Below are positions 1 to 7,241 of a stretch of 64,000 nucleotides of DNA, in pieces (the first letter of the stretch is position 1; each line of letters begins with the position of its first letter). Position numbers and translations under genes: made by a program. The notes under the pieces were generated by a model. The model was not told where the DNA came from, searched no databases, and was given only the letters and a program-made list of their open reading frames with translations. This DNA is from Lachnospira rogosae (GTDB lineage: Bacteria; Bacillota; Clostridia; Lachnospirales; Lachnospiraceae): contig NZ_JBBMER010000011.1 of the NCBI RefSeq assembly GCF_040096455.1, positions 18,570 to 82,569 of the forward strand, given 5' to 3'.

Positions 1-527
1 TAGATGGCGGTAACCTCAATATTAAGCTTATTGATGTGGGAACAGGGGCAGGATTTCCAGGACTTCCATTAAAGATAGCTTATCCTGATACAGAGGTTGT
101 GCTATTTGATTCTCTTAATAAAAGAATTAAATTCCTTGATGAAGTTATCGCACAGTTAGGCTTAAAAGGAATAAGCACAGTTCACGGACGAGCTGAGGAT
201 GGTGGAAAGTCTAAAGAATTAAGAGAACAATTTGATGTCAGTGTATCAAGGGCAGTCGCTGATTTATCAGTGCTTGCAGAATATAATCTTCCATTTGTTA
301 AGGTTGGTGGATATTTTGTTGCATACAAATCAGGTGAGATTGATGAGGAGCTTGAGAAGTCTAAGAAAGCTATATTAATACTTGGAGGGCAGATTGAGAA
401 AGTTGACAAATTCAAATTGCCTGAAACGGATATTGAGAGGTCACTTGTATATATAAAGAAGGTTAAGAATACGCCTAAGAAATTCCCGAGAAAAGCGGGA
501 TTACCTGCTAAAGAGCCGATAGGGTGA
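1..527 (+). CDS. rsmG: 16S rRNA (guanine-N7)-methyltransferase RsmG, 3' part
   Basis: RsmG (GidB) methylates N7 of G527 in 16S rRNA using S-adenosylmethionine in the cytosol. The gene runs in from the left edge; the reading frame is open from base 3 and the true start lies outside the window. The first visible residues hold the SAM-binding loop D-V-G-T-G-A-G-F-P-G-L-P, which is close to diagnostic for this family. The C-terminal part carries the usual SRAVADL and KVGGYFVAYK segments and ends in a basic tail. About 175 residues are visible of a usual 235-240. In Firmicutes rsmG normally follows mnmE-mnmG near the replication origin and precedes parA-parB; here a hydrolase and a two-component pair lie between. 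Identification is by motif and context. Confidence 0.95.
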   Translation, partial: DGGNLNIKLIDVGTGAGFPGLPLKIAYPDTEVVLFDSLNKRIKFLDEVIAQLGLKGISTVHGRAEDGGKSKELREQFDVSVSRAVADLSVLAEYNLPFVKVGGYFVAYKSGEIDEELEKSKKAILILGGQIEKVDKFKLPETDIERSLVYIKKVKNTPKKFPRKAGLPAKEPIG

Positions 528-701
528 TTGAATTAAAATAATATTTTATTGTGGTAGTTTGTTATATAGAATAACGCATATGTCCGATTTATTCAAAGTA
601 CTGATTAAGTAATAAGTTGTAGAGATAAAATGTATTGTATGTCTGATTTATTCAATAACATATTATATATGAAATGTTATATATAAAATATTATATATGA
701 A

Positions 702-774
702 AATACCTGTTAAAACAGTTAGGTGTGTTAGAAATTAGTTCTAATGTATATTTCTGTTTTAGCAGGTATTTTTA
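702..774 (+). terminator. Rho-independent terminator after rsmG
   Basis: A 17-base arm at 702-718 pairs with 754-770 with a single mismatch, and a short T-rich stretch follows. The loop holds a second small inverted repeat (TTAGAA/TTCTAA). It lies about 175 bases after rsmG and ends that transcript. The rest of the gene-free stretch 528-955 is AT-rich and holds the direct repeats listed next; I see no gene in it. Confidence 0.6.
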
Positions 775-786
775 TATATCTATGGC

Positions 787-922
787 AGAAATTATTTAAG
801 TTACTTAAACATAAATTTCATTTTCTTGCCAAACATATCTACAATAGTAGAAATTATTTAGGTTACTTAAACCTAATTACCAAATCTACTTTTTATCTGA
901 TATCTACAATAGTAGAAATTAT
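787..922 (+). repeat. Three imperfect direct repeats, 62-65 bp period
   Basis: The core AGAAATTATTTA starts at 787 and 849, and a shorter version at 914. The first two copies continue into near-identical sequence ending TTACTTAAAC. The second and third copies share a 22-base block (836-857 and 901-922) around CTACAATAGTAGAAATTAT, whose CTAC..GTAG part is a small inverted repeat. No protein is encoded. Function unknown. Confidence 0.6.
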
Positions 923-955
923 CTTAAATATCAAAAATAGGTGTCACGCACCAAT

Positions 956-1909
956 TTACATATCCAGGAAAATATCAGCCTGTTTGGCAAATTCTACAGG
1001 TTGTTCTATCTGTGGAAGATTCTTGCTGTTCTTAATCTCAACAACTTCTATTGCAGGGTTAAGATAAAGATACTCTGATACAGAAGTATCCTTGCTGTTC
1101 TCGCCAGTTATTATATATATGCAGTTATCAATATCAGATACGGCTTTGGCAATTGAGGCAGTAGTAAAATTGCATTCTGTGCTTGCAAAAAGAAATTTGC
1201 TTGAAGCACCAGAAAGATGTGCATTTTCATAATAAGCATTAAGGTAATCAACAGGAACTATTCCGTTGTCGAATACATTTTTGGAAAGAATATTATTCAG
1301 GCGGTCTTTTCGCATACATATATTGTATATAGTAGTCCCAATTACAGGTATATCAAGAAGTCTGCGTCTTATGCCAGCACGTCTGCCAGGTACGGCTTTG
1401 GCTTTAGATACAGCCTTAGGACTTACAAGAATTATTTTATTATATAAATCTTTCTTGATATATACTGAACTTATGACCATAGGAGCGGAGTCGCCGGTTG
1501 CTATTATATCTGTCTTTTTGCCAATTACATTTGTTATAAAATCATTTAAAAGCTGTGTATACATATAAGTTGTATATGTTATCTGTGGTTTATCAGAATG
1601 TCCACAACCTAATAAATCAACAACATACAGATGATGTTTCTTGGATAAATAATGGACTGTATTATCCCATTCGTAGCCAGAGCTATAAGACTTCAAATCG
1701 TGAATTAAGAGGAGTGGAGGATTGTCGTAATTGCCATATGTGGAATATGCAATATTGCCAAATTTCCAGCTATAGGTGTGTTTAACAGTTTTGCCGGTAT
1801 AATTATTAATTGTTGCTGATTCAAATATAAATTTATTAATAATGTGTGAGGTTGTTACAACGGCTGTTCCCATACCAACCGCAAGCCCCAGTTTCTGCCA
1901 TTTATTCAT
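956..1909 (-). CDS. alpha/beta-hydrolase-fold protein, catalytic triad incomplete
   Basis: This 317-residue protein has the alpha/beta-hydrolase layout. A hydrophobic N-terminal segment (about residues 8-22) may be a membrane anchor. Then come a strand with the oxyanion-type L-L-L-I-H-D, the D-L-L-G-C-G-H-S-D-K-P loop typical of the family, and a nucleophile-elbow position reading G-D-S-A instead of G-x-S-x-G. Near the C-terminus, where active relatives have the catalytic His in a G-H-L-P-x-x-E-Q-P context, it reads K-N-L-P-Q-I-E-Q-P, so the His seems replaced by Asn. It may be a weak or non-enzymatic member. The start has GGAGA about 8 bases upstream. The gene is single and convergent with rsmG; no substrate can be inferred. 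Confidence 0.75.
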   Translation of the reverse strand: MNKWQKLGLAVGMGTAVVTTSHIINKFIFESATINNYTGKTVKHTYSWKFGNIAYSTYGNYDNPPLLLIHDLKSYSSGYEWDNTVHYLSKKHHLYVVDLLGCGHSDKPQITYTTYMYTQLLNDFITNVIGKKTDIIATGDSAPMVISSVYIKKDLYNKIILVSPKAVSKAKAVPGRRAGIRRRLLDIPVIGTTIYNICMRKDRLNNILSKNVFDNGIVPVDYLNAYYENAHLSGASSKFLFASTECNFTTASIAKAVSDIDNCIYIITGENSKDTSVSEYLYLNPAIEVVEIKNSKNLPQIEQPVEFAKQADIFLDM

Positions 1910-2114
1910 ATATTAATCTCCATTCATATTAATATTTTATGATATTATAATTATAATCCATATATAATTATGTGACAATATGCCTATTAAGGCAAATTAA
2001 TGACCATTTAGGACTAGAATATTATATAAAAAGCTTTATTTTTAGTGACAAATAAGTTAAAATTTGTATAAAAGCTCGAAATTAACCGATTTAACTGATA
2101 GGCGGGTGTTACAT

Positions 2115-3104
2115 ATGTCAGAGAAGGCTGTTGAATATTTAAGTAAACAGATTGAAAATATAAATAATAAATTAAAAGAAATATCTGATGATATTCATTG
2201 CGTTGATATAGAGATTAATACTATTAATGATAAAATAACATTAATAGACAACAATACTGATAAGACAGAGGATATGTTTATATCATTTGGCAATGAGGTA
2301 TTTGAGAGAAATCAGAATAAATTATTAAAGAGTAAAATTGATGATTTATTAAAACAAAAAGAGATATATCAAGAAAATTATAACCAATTATCCGTAAAAA
2401 TGGAAGAAATGCAGGATGTTATCAACAATAATGATATTGAAACCATGGAAAATGTGGATAATAACAGTGATAGTACCAATATATTGTGGTTATTGGAGGC
2501 TGACAGAAAGAGAATATCAAGGGATATTCACGATACAGTCGTACAGAATTTGACAGCACTTATTCATAAACAGGAATTTGCTATTCAGATTGCTGATAGG
2601 GATTTGAATAGAGCTAAAATAGAAATGAATAATGTAAAGGGTATTGTCAAAGAAAGTATTAATGAGCTACGTAATATTATATACCAGTTAAGACCTATGG
2701 AACTTGATGACCTGGGATTTAACGAGGCATTAATGAATCTTCTTGATAAATTAGATGATAGTCATAAGGATATTATTATGCACTATACAATAGATTGCAC
2801 AGATGATATATCGCACGTTGTGTGTATGTCAACTTTAAGGATAATTAATGAATTAACCAGTAACTCGTTTAAACACGCTGACTGCAATAATATATATATT
2901 GATATTGCAACAGATGATAATAAACTTACTATTAGTTATAAAGATGATGGATGTGGTTTCGATTTTGAACAGATTGGCAAGGTTAAATCTAATAATACAG
3001 GTTATGGAATAAGAATGCTTGTTGAAAGGGTTAATCTGCTAAGAGGTAGTATTAACTATAACAAAGATGAGAAAGAGTTTGTTATTAATATACCTTTGAA
3101 ATAA
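2115..3104 (+). CDS. cytoplasmic sensor histidine kinase, DegS/NarX-like (HisKA_3)
   Basis: Kinase half of a two-component system. Residues 1-110 are predicted coiled coil with no membrane segment, as in B. subtilis DegS. The HisKA_3 box E-A-D-R-K-R-I-S-R-D-I-H-D-T-V-V-Q places the phospho-acceptor at about His139. The ATPase domain follows, with Asn in N-E-L-T-S-N-S, the G1 box D-D-G-C-G-F-D and the G2 box G-Y-G-I-R-M. I chose ATG 2115 because AGGCGGG lies at the right distance; an in-frame TTG at 2064 has no ribosome site. The response regulator gene starts 26 bases downstream, so the two form one operon. By analogy to DegS-DegU it could regulate motility or exoproducts, but the target is inference. 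Confidence 0.9.
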   Translation: MSEKAVEYLSKQIENINNKLKEISDDIHCVDIEINTINDKITLIDNNTDKTEDMFISFGNEVFERNQNKLLKSKIDDLLKQKEIYQENYNQLSVKMEEMQDVINNNDIETMENVDNNSDSTNILWLLEADRKRISRDIHDTVVQNLTALIHKQEFAIQIADRDLNRAKIEMNNVKGIVKESINELRNIIYQLRPMELDDLGFNEALMNLLDKLDDSHKDIIMHYTIDCTDDISHVVCMSTLRIINELTSNSFKHADCNNIYIDIATDDNKLTISYKDDGCGFDFEQIGKVKSNNTGYGIRMLVERVNLLRGSINYNKDEKEFVINIPLK

Positions 3105-3130
3105 TAATTTTTGAGGAGAGAGAAAATAAT

Positions 3131-3775
3131 ATGTCTGTTAATATTTTACTTGCAGATGATCATAAGATGATTAGAGAAGGTTTGAAACAGCTTCTTGAAA
3201 TGTATGATGATATTAAAGTTGTAGGAGAGGCTGGAGATGGATTTGAATGTCTTAATCTTGCAGATAAGACACATCCTGATGTAATACTTCTGGATATTAA
3301 TATGCCTAATCTTGACGGACTTCAGGTGCTTAACATAATTAAAACTCAGAAAATGGATTGCAAGGTTATAGTTCTTACAATTCATAATGAAATTGAATAT
3401 TTGATTAAGGCTATAGACTTTAATTGTGATGGGTATATACTTAAAGACTCAGATTTTGATACATTGAAAAATGCAATTATGACAGTATACGAAGGACAGA
3501 CATACATAGAGCCAACACTTGTTCCATTACTAAATGTACGTTTGGCAGAGAGAGATTTGATGAAAGACAAATCAAAAGAACTTACAAGACGAGAAGTGGA
3601 AGTACTTAAAATGATTGCTTCTGGTTCATCAAATAAAGAAATAGCAAGTACATTAAGCATTAGTGAGAGAACTGTTAAAAATCACGTTTCTAATATATTT
3701 AAAAAGATTGATGTATCTGATAGAACGCAGGCGGCAGTGTTTGCAATTAAAAATGATATTATTAAGTTAAAGTGA
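3131..3775 (+). CDS. NarL/DegU-family response regulator
   Basis: Response regulator partner of the kinase just upstream. The receiver domain (residues 4-120) has the acidic pair D-D-H near the start, the phospho-acceptor Asp at about 55 in L-L-D-I-N-M-P, a Thr in the V-L-T-I segment and Lys in I-L-K-D. The C-terminal LuxR-type helix-turn-helix (about 148-212) has L-T-R-R-E-V-E-V-L and the recognition-helix region N-K-E-I-A-S-T-L-S-I-S-E-R-T-V-K-N-H. At 214 residues it has the normal length. GAGGAGAG gives a good ribosome site. It is the last gene of the operon; the hairpin at 3905-3943 ends transcription. It probably binds DNA as a phosphorylated dimer; target genes are not visible. Confidence 0.92.
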   Translation: MSVNILLADDHKMIREGLKQLLEMYDDIKVVGEAGDGFECLNLADKTHPDVILLDINMPNLDGLQVLNIIKTQKMDCKVIVLTIHNEIEYLIKAIDFNCDGYILKDSDFDTLKNAIMTVYEGQTYIEPTLVPLLNVRLAERDLMKDKSKELTRREVEVLKMIASGSSNKEIASTLSISERTVKNHVSNIFKKIDVSDRTQAAVFAIKNDIIKLK

Positions 3776-3904
3776 TAGATTGGTGCTGAATATAAAAGAT
3801 AAGTGCTTATTATTTGTTGTTGGAGTTGAATTCATTAGTAACAATAATAATAATTATAGGATAACGTAATGAATTGAATATAGTAGATAGATTTAATTAA
3901 TGGA

Positions 3905-3943
3905 GTGGGTGATATGTTTCACGTGAAACATATCACCTGCTTT
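3905..3943 (+). terminator. Terminator hairpin built around a parS site
   Basis: A perfect palindrome at 3908-3937 (GGTGATATGTTTCAC and its complement), extendable by wobble pairs, is followed by CTGCTTTTT. It looks like a factor-independent terminator for the two-component operon. Its centre is exactly the 16-base parS sequence. Confidence 0.65.
3915..3930. promoter_or_regulatory. parS: parS centromere site 1
   Basis: TGTTTCACGTGAAACA is a perfect match to the Firmicute parS consensus TGTTNCACGTGAAACA, the loading site of ParB/Spo0J. It lies 0.6 kb upstream of parA-parB. It sits inside the terminator-like hairpin of the preceding operon. Confidence 0.92.
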
Positions 3944-4425
3944 TTGTTGTTTAGGTTGTGAAAGTATAAGCTATAAAATATAAAAGTATTGCTTGAAATA
4001 TAGAATTTGAAAGTATTAGCTGCAAAAAATCAAGATGTAAAGTAGGGTGGAGAGTTATATTGAATGGTTATATAATATTGTATGTTGGTGAAAATAATAA
4101 TGTAAACAATAATAAAATATGTAATATAATAAATAATAAATAAAAATATTTGTTAAATAAAATTCAAAAACTTTAATGGTATTCAAGAAAATGTATTCAA
4201 GAAAATATAGATTAAAAGTTAGATGCTTTCTATTTATAGATTATATTGTACCCTTTTATTGATTATAGTATGAATATTATAAAACAATATTAGTTGCATA
4301 ATTAAAAATACATAAATTAGCAGATTATATTGAGGTAAATCTATTGAAAAAAATAGATTTGAGTATTAAACTATAGATATGTGACTATTAATTAAAATGA
4401 ATGTTTTACATCAAAATGCTTATTG

Positions 4426-4441
4426 TGTTTCACGTGAAACA
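4426..4441. promoter_or_regulatory. parS: parS centromere site 2
   Basis: A second perfect TGTTTCACGTGAAACA, 511 bases from the first and 78 bases before the parA start, so ParB bound here could also repress its own operon. The roughly 480 bases between the two sites (3944-4425) are very AT-rich and hold no gene. I found no run of DnaA boxes there, so it is not an obvious replication origin. Confidence 0.92.
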
Positions 4442-4518
4442 TTTTACACTTGCATTTCACATATAATGAATACATATCAATTAATTATAAGCACTATATT
4501 ATTAATCGGAGGCTGATT

Positions 4519-5298
4519 ATGGGGAGAGTAATAGCAATTGCTAACCAGAAGGGTGGTGTTGGTAAGACAACAACGGCAATTAATTTAACAGCTTGCCTTG
4601 CAGAGGCAGGACAAAAAGTTTTACTTATAGATATTGACCCACAGGGTAACGCAACAAGTGGAGTTGGAGTGGATAAGAATGAAGCAGACAAAACTGTATA
4701 TGATGTAATTCTTAGAGAGTGTGATATATCCGAGGCAATAATTAAAGATGTATATGATAATATGGACTTACTTCCATCTAATATGAATTTAGCTGGAGCA
4801 GAGATTGACCTTATAGATGTTGAAGATAGAGAATATGTACTTAAAGAAGAAGTTGCAAAGATAAGAAGAAATTACGATTATATAATAATGGACTGTCCTC
4901 CATCTTTAAGTATGCTAACAGTAAATGCAATGACAGCTGCAGATACAGTGTTAGTACCAATACAATGCGAATACTATGCACTTGAAGGTTTGTCACAGTT
5001 AATCTATACAATTAATCTTGCTAAGAAAAAGTTAAATAAAAATCTTGAATTAGAAGGTGTTGTGTTTACAATGTATGACTCAAGAACTAATCTTTCATTG
5101 CAGGTTGTTGAAAATGTCAAGGATAATCTTAAACAGAATATATACAAGACAATTATTCCTAGAAATATAAGATTAGCAGAAGCTCCAAGTTATGGACAGC
5201 CAATAAATATATATGATACAAGATCAACAGGTGCAGAAAGTTATAGATTATTGGCACAGGAAGTTATGGAAAGAGATAAAGAAATAAAGGAGAAATAA
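4519..5298 (+). CDS. parA: chromosome-partitioning ATPase ParA (Soj)
   Basis: ParA/Soj is a DNA-binding Walker ATPase that works with ParB-parS complexes to segregate the replication origin and control DnaA. The deviant Walker A motif K-G-G-V-G-K-T-T is at residues 11-18, with the signature Lys. Walker B-type D-I-D-P-Q-G-N follows near residue 40, and D-C-P-P-S-L near 125. The C-terminal P-R-N-I-R-L-A-E-A-P-S-Y-G-Q-P block is typical of chromosomal Soj proteins. ATG 4519 is chosen because CGGAGG lies 6 bases upstream and the protein then begins M-G-R-V-I-A-I-A-N-Q-K-G-G; in-frame extension upstream lacks a ribosome site. Length 259 residues is normal. parB follows after one base, so the two are translated from one message. 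Confidence 0.97.
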   Translation: MGRVIAIANQKGGVGKTTTAINLTACLAEAGQKVLLIDIDPQGNATSGVGVDKNEADKTVYDVILRECDISEAIIKDVYDNMDLLPSNMNLAGAEIDLIDVEDREYVLKEEVAKIRRNYDYIIMDCPPSLSMLTVNAMTAADTVLVPIQCEYYALEGLSQLIYTINLAKKKLNKNLELEGVVFTMYDSRTNLSLQVVENVKDNLKQNIYKTIIPRNIRLAEAPSYGQPINIYDTRSTGAESYRLLAQEVMERDKEIKEK

Positions 5299-5299
5299 T

Positions 5300-6232
5300 A
5301 TGCCAACAAAGTCAACTGGAACTAAAAGTTCTGCCAAAAGAAGTAAGACAAGTGGATTGGGAAGGGGGATTTCTAATTTAATACCAGAAGCACCTACAGA
5401 AGAAAATGTAGTTGTTAAAGAGGTAGTCAAAGAAGTTGTAAAGGAAGTACCAGCAGAAACTAAAGTGAAATTATCTTTGATAGAGCCTAATAAAGATCAG
5501 CCAAGAAAAGCATTTGATGAAGATGCGTTGATTGAATTATCAGAATCGATAAAACAGTACGGTGTATTACAGCCATTATTAGTTCAGAAGAAAGATAATT
5601 ACTATGAGATTATAGCAGGTGAGAGAAGATGGAGAGCTGCTAAGCTTGCAGGTGTTAAGGAAGTACCAGTAATTATTAAAGACTATTCTTCACAGGAGAT
5701 AGTGGAAATTGCTCTTATTGAAAATATTCAGAGAGAAGATCTTAACCCAATTGAAGAAGCTAAAGCATATCAAAGACTTATTAAAGATTATAGACTTAAA
5801 CAAGATGAGGTTGCAGAAAAGGTTTCTAAGTCAAGAGCTGCAATTACTAACTCATTAAGATTATTAAAGCTTGATGAGAGAGTCCAGGATATGGTGATTG
5901 AAGGTAAAATCAGCAGCGGACACGCAAGAACAATTATAACAATCGAAGATAAAGATAAGCAGTATATGATTGCTCAGAAAATATTTGACGAGAAGTTAAG
6001 TGTGAGAGATGTAGAAAAATTAATGAAAGCACTTGAAGCACCAGAGAAACCAGAAAAGAAAGCTCCGAAGAATGATTTTGTCTATAGAGATTTAGAGCAG
6101 AAGATGAAGGCAATTATGGGAACTCAGGTTGTAATCAAGAATAAGAATAACAATAAAGGAAAAATAGAAATAGAATATTACTCTCAGGCAGAATTAGAGA
6201 GAATATACGAATTATTGCAGAAGATTAACTAA
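5300..6232 (+). CDS. parB: chromosome-partitioning protein ParB (Spo0J)
   Basis: ParB/Spo0J is a CTP-dependent DNA clamp that loads at parS, spreads and recruits SMC. Visible parts are a basic N-terminal tail with the ParA-stimulating G-L-G-R-G-I-S-N-L, a Val/Lys/Glu-rich linker, the CTP-binding ParB-N domain with I-x-P-N-K-D-Q-P-R-K-x-F and G-E-R-R-W-R-A-A, and the E-N-I-Q-R-E-D-L-N-P-I-E-E-A segment. A helix-turn-helix (K-Q-D-E-V-A-E-K-V-S-K-S-R-A-A-I-T-N) precedes the dimerisation region. It has 310 residues, slightly longer than B. subtilis Spo0J because of the Lys/Val-rich stretch. AAGGAG inside the end of parA provides the start signal. The modular repeat array at 6247 follows directly. 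Confidence 0.97.
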   Translation: MPTKSTGTKSSAKRSKTSGLGRGISNLIPEAPTEENVVVKEVVKEVVKEVPAETKVKLSLIEPNKDQPRKAFDEDALIELSESIKQYGVLQPLLVQKKDNYYEIIAGERRWRAAKLAGVKEVPVIIKDYSSQEIVEIALIENIQREDLNPIEEAKAYQRLIKDYRLKQDEVAEKVSKSRAAITNSLRLLKLDERVQDMVIEGKISSGHARTIITIEDKDKQYMIAQKIFDEKLSVRDVEKLMKALEAPEKPEKKAPKNDFVYRDLEQKMKAIMGTQVVIKNKNNNKGKIEIEYYSQAELERIYELLQKIN

Positions 6233-6246
6233 ATAATACTTTCAAA

Positions 6247-6480
6247 TATAATGAGCACAGAGTGCTCATCTTAAAAGTTCCTTGCGGAACTTTATATGTG
6301 CTGGAAAGCAGCACGAAAATTAAGAAATAATGAGCACAGAGTGCTCATCTTAAAAGTTCCTTGCGGAACTTTATATGTGCTGGAAAGCAGCACGAAAATT
6401 AAGAAATAATGATCACAGAGTGTTCATCTTAAAAGTTCCTTGCGGAACTTCATATGTGCTGGAAGGCAGCACGATATTTA
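6247..6480 (+). repeat. Tandem array of three 79-bp TATAAT/three-hairpin modules (subfamily 1)
   Basis: Three copies start at 6251, 6330 and 6409, an exact 79-base period. Each reads: A(T)AAT box, hairpin 1 GAGCAC-AGA-GTGCTC (decayed in copy 3), spacer ATCTTAA, hairpin 2 AAGTTCC-TTGC-GGAACTT, spacer TATAT, hairpin 3 GTGCT-GGAAAGC-AGCAC. Only the first copy has a full TATAAT (6247-6252). It fills the gap between parB and the DUF4446 gene. Related units lie at 16.4, 28.8 and 59 kb. There is no T-tract, so it is not a plain terminator. Confidence 0.9.
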
Positions 6481-6541
6481 AGATATAATACAAATATATT
6501 AAATATTAAAACGATAAATAATTAACGAAAGGAATAAAACA

Positions 6542-7090
6542 ATGTTAGATGTATTTGGATTGTTTAGCGTACCAACATTATATGTGCTTATTGGAATAAT
6601 CGTATTATTGATAGTGGCAATTATTCTTTCTATTGTAGCCATTGCGAAGTCATCGGCAATGAAGAAGAAGTACAACATTATGATGGAAGGCTCAGAAGGA
6701 AAGAGTATCGAGAAAATAATTAAAGAGTATACTGACGATGTGAAACTTTTAAAAGAAACATATGAGAACAATACAAAATCAATCAAAGATATATATGATA
6801 AGATGCAGTATACATTTCAGAAGGTTGGAATTGTTAAGTATGATGCTTTTCATGAAATGGGCGGTAAATTAAGTTTTGCAATATGTATGCTTGATAAAAA
6901 TGATAATGGCTGTCTTGTTAATGTAATGCACAGCAATAACGGCTGTTTTGCGTATATTAAAGAGATTATTAATGGTGAGTCATTTATTGAATTAGGTGAT
7001 GAGGAAGCCAATGCGTTAAAGCAGGCAGTTGCTGGAAGAATGGGTGATGTTGAGCTTAGCAGAGAAGTCAACGATATAGTTAATAATTAA
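6542..7090 (+). CDS. DUF4446 family membrane-anchored protein
   Basis: 182 residues with one N-terminal transmembrane helix (about residues 11-37, L-Y-V-L-I-G-I-I-V-L-L-I-V-A-I), then a coiled-coil stretch (45-95), then a small folded domain with V-K-Y-D-A-F-H-E-M-G-G-K-L-S-F-A and an H-S-N-N-G-C segment. This order and these motifs fit the DUF4446 family. In Firmicutes such genes often follow parA-parB, as here, though the role is not known. AAAGGAATAAAAC gives the ribosome site. The tandem repeat array lies in its upstream region and could affect its expression. Topology predicts a cytosolic C-terminal domain. Confidence 0.8.
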   Translation: MLDVFGLFSVPTLYVLIGIIVLLIVAIILSIVAIAKSSAMKKKYNIMMEGSEGKSIEKIIKEYTDDVKLLKETYENNTKSIKDIYDKMQYTFQKVGIVKYDAFHEMGGKLSFAICMLDKNDNGCLVNVMHSNNGCFAYIKEIINGESFIELGDEEANALKQAVAGRMGDVELSREVNDIVNN

Positions 7091-7241
7091 AATGATGAAA
7101 ATAATAATGGCAATACTAGAATAATAACGAATATAATAAAGTACATTAAAAGATACATAAATAAATATATAAAATGCTGGAAAATATATATAAAAAGGTG
7201 CATAATTAAAAGAGTATCAAATTCGTTATATGGAGGAAAAA

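Noticed and set aside
564..590. TGTCCGATTT downstream of rsmG as a sigma-28 promoter
   Set aside because: No TAAA at the right distance and no gene downstream on that strand.
744..1067. 107-residue plus-strand frame downstream of rsmG
   Set aside because: It starts inside a terminator, runs antisense over the hydrolase gene and crosses direct repeats; composition is not protein-like.
2069..2092. TAAA...ACCGATTT as a sigma-28 promoter for the two-component genes
   Set aside because: Spacing is 12-13 bases instead of 15-16 and the last bases do not fit.
2064..2114. Upstream extension of the histidine kinase from TTG 2064
   Set aside because: No ribosome site; ATG 2115 has a good one.
3776..4518. 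Replication origin in the AT-rich gap with parS
   Set aside because: No cluster of DnaA boxes (TTATCCACA) is visible; parS and AT content alone do not make an origin.
6247..6480. CRISPR-like array at 6.25 kb
   Set aside because: Units are contiguous full repeats with hairpins; there are no variable spacers and no cas genes.
7091..7241. T-box leader before serS
   Set aside because: No AGGGTGG-type T-box sequence or specifier stem; the same is true before metG.
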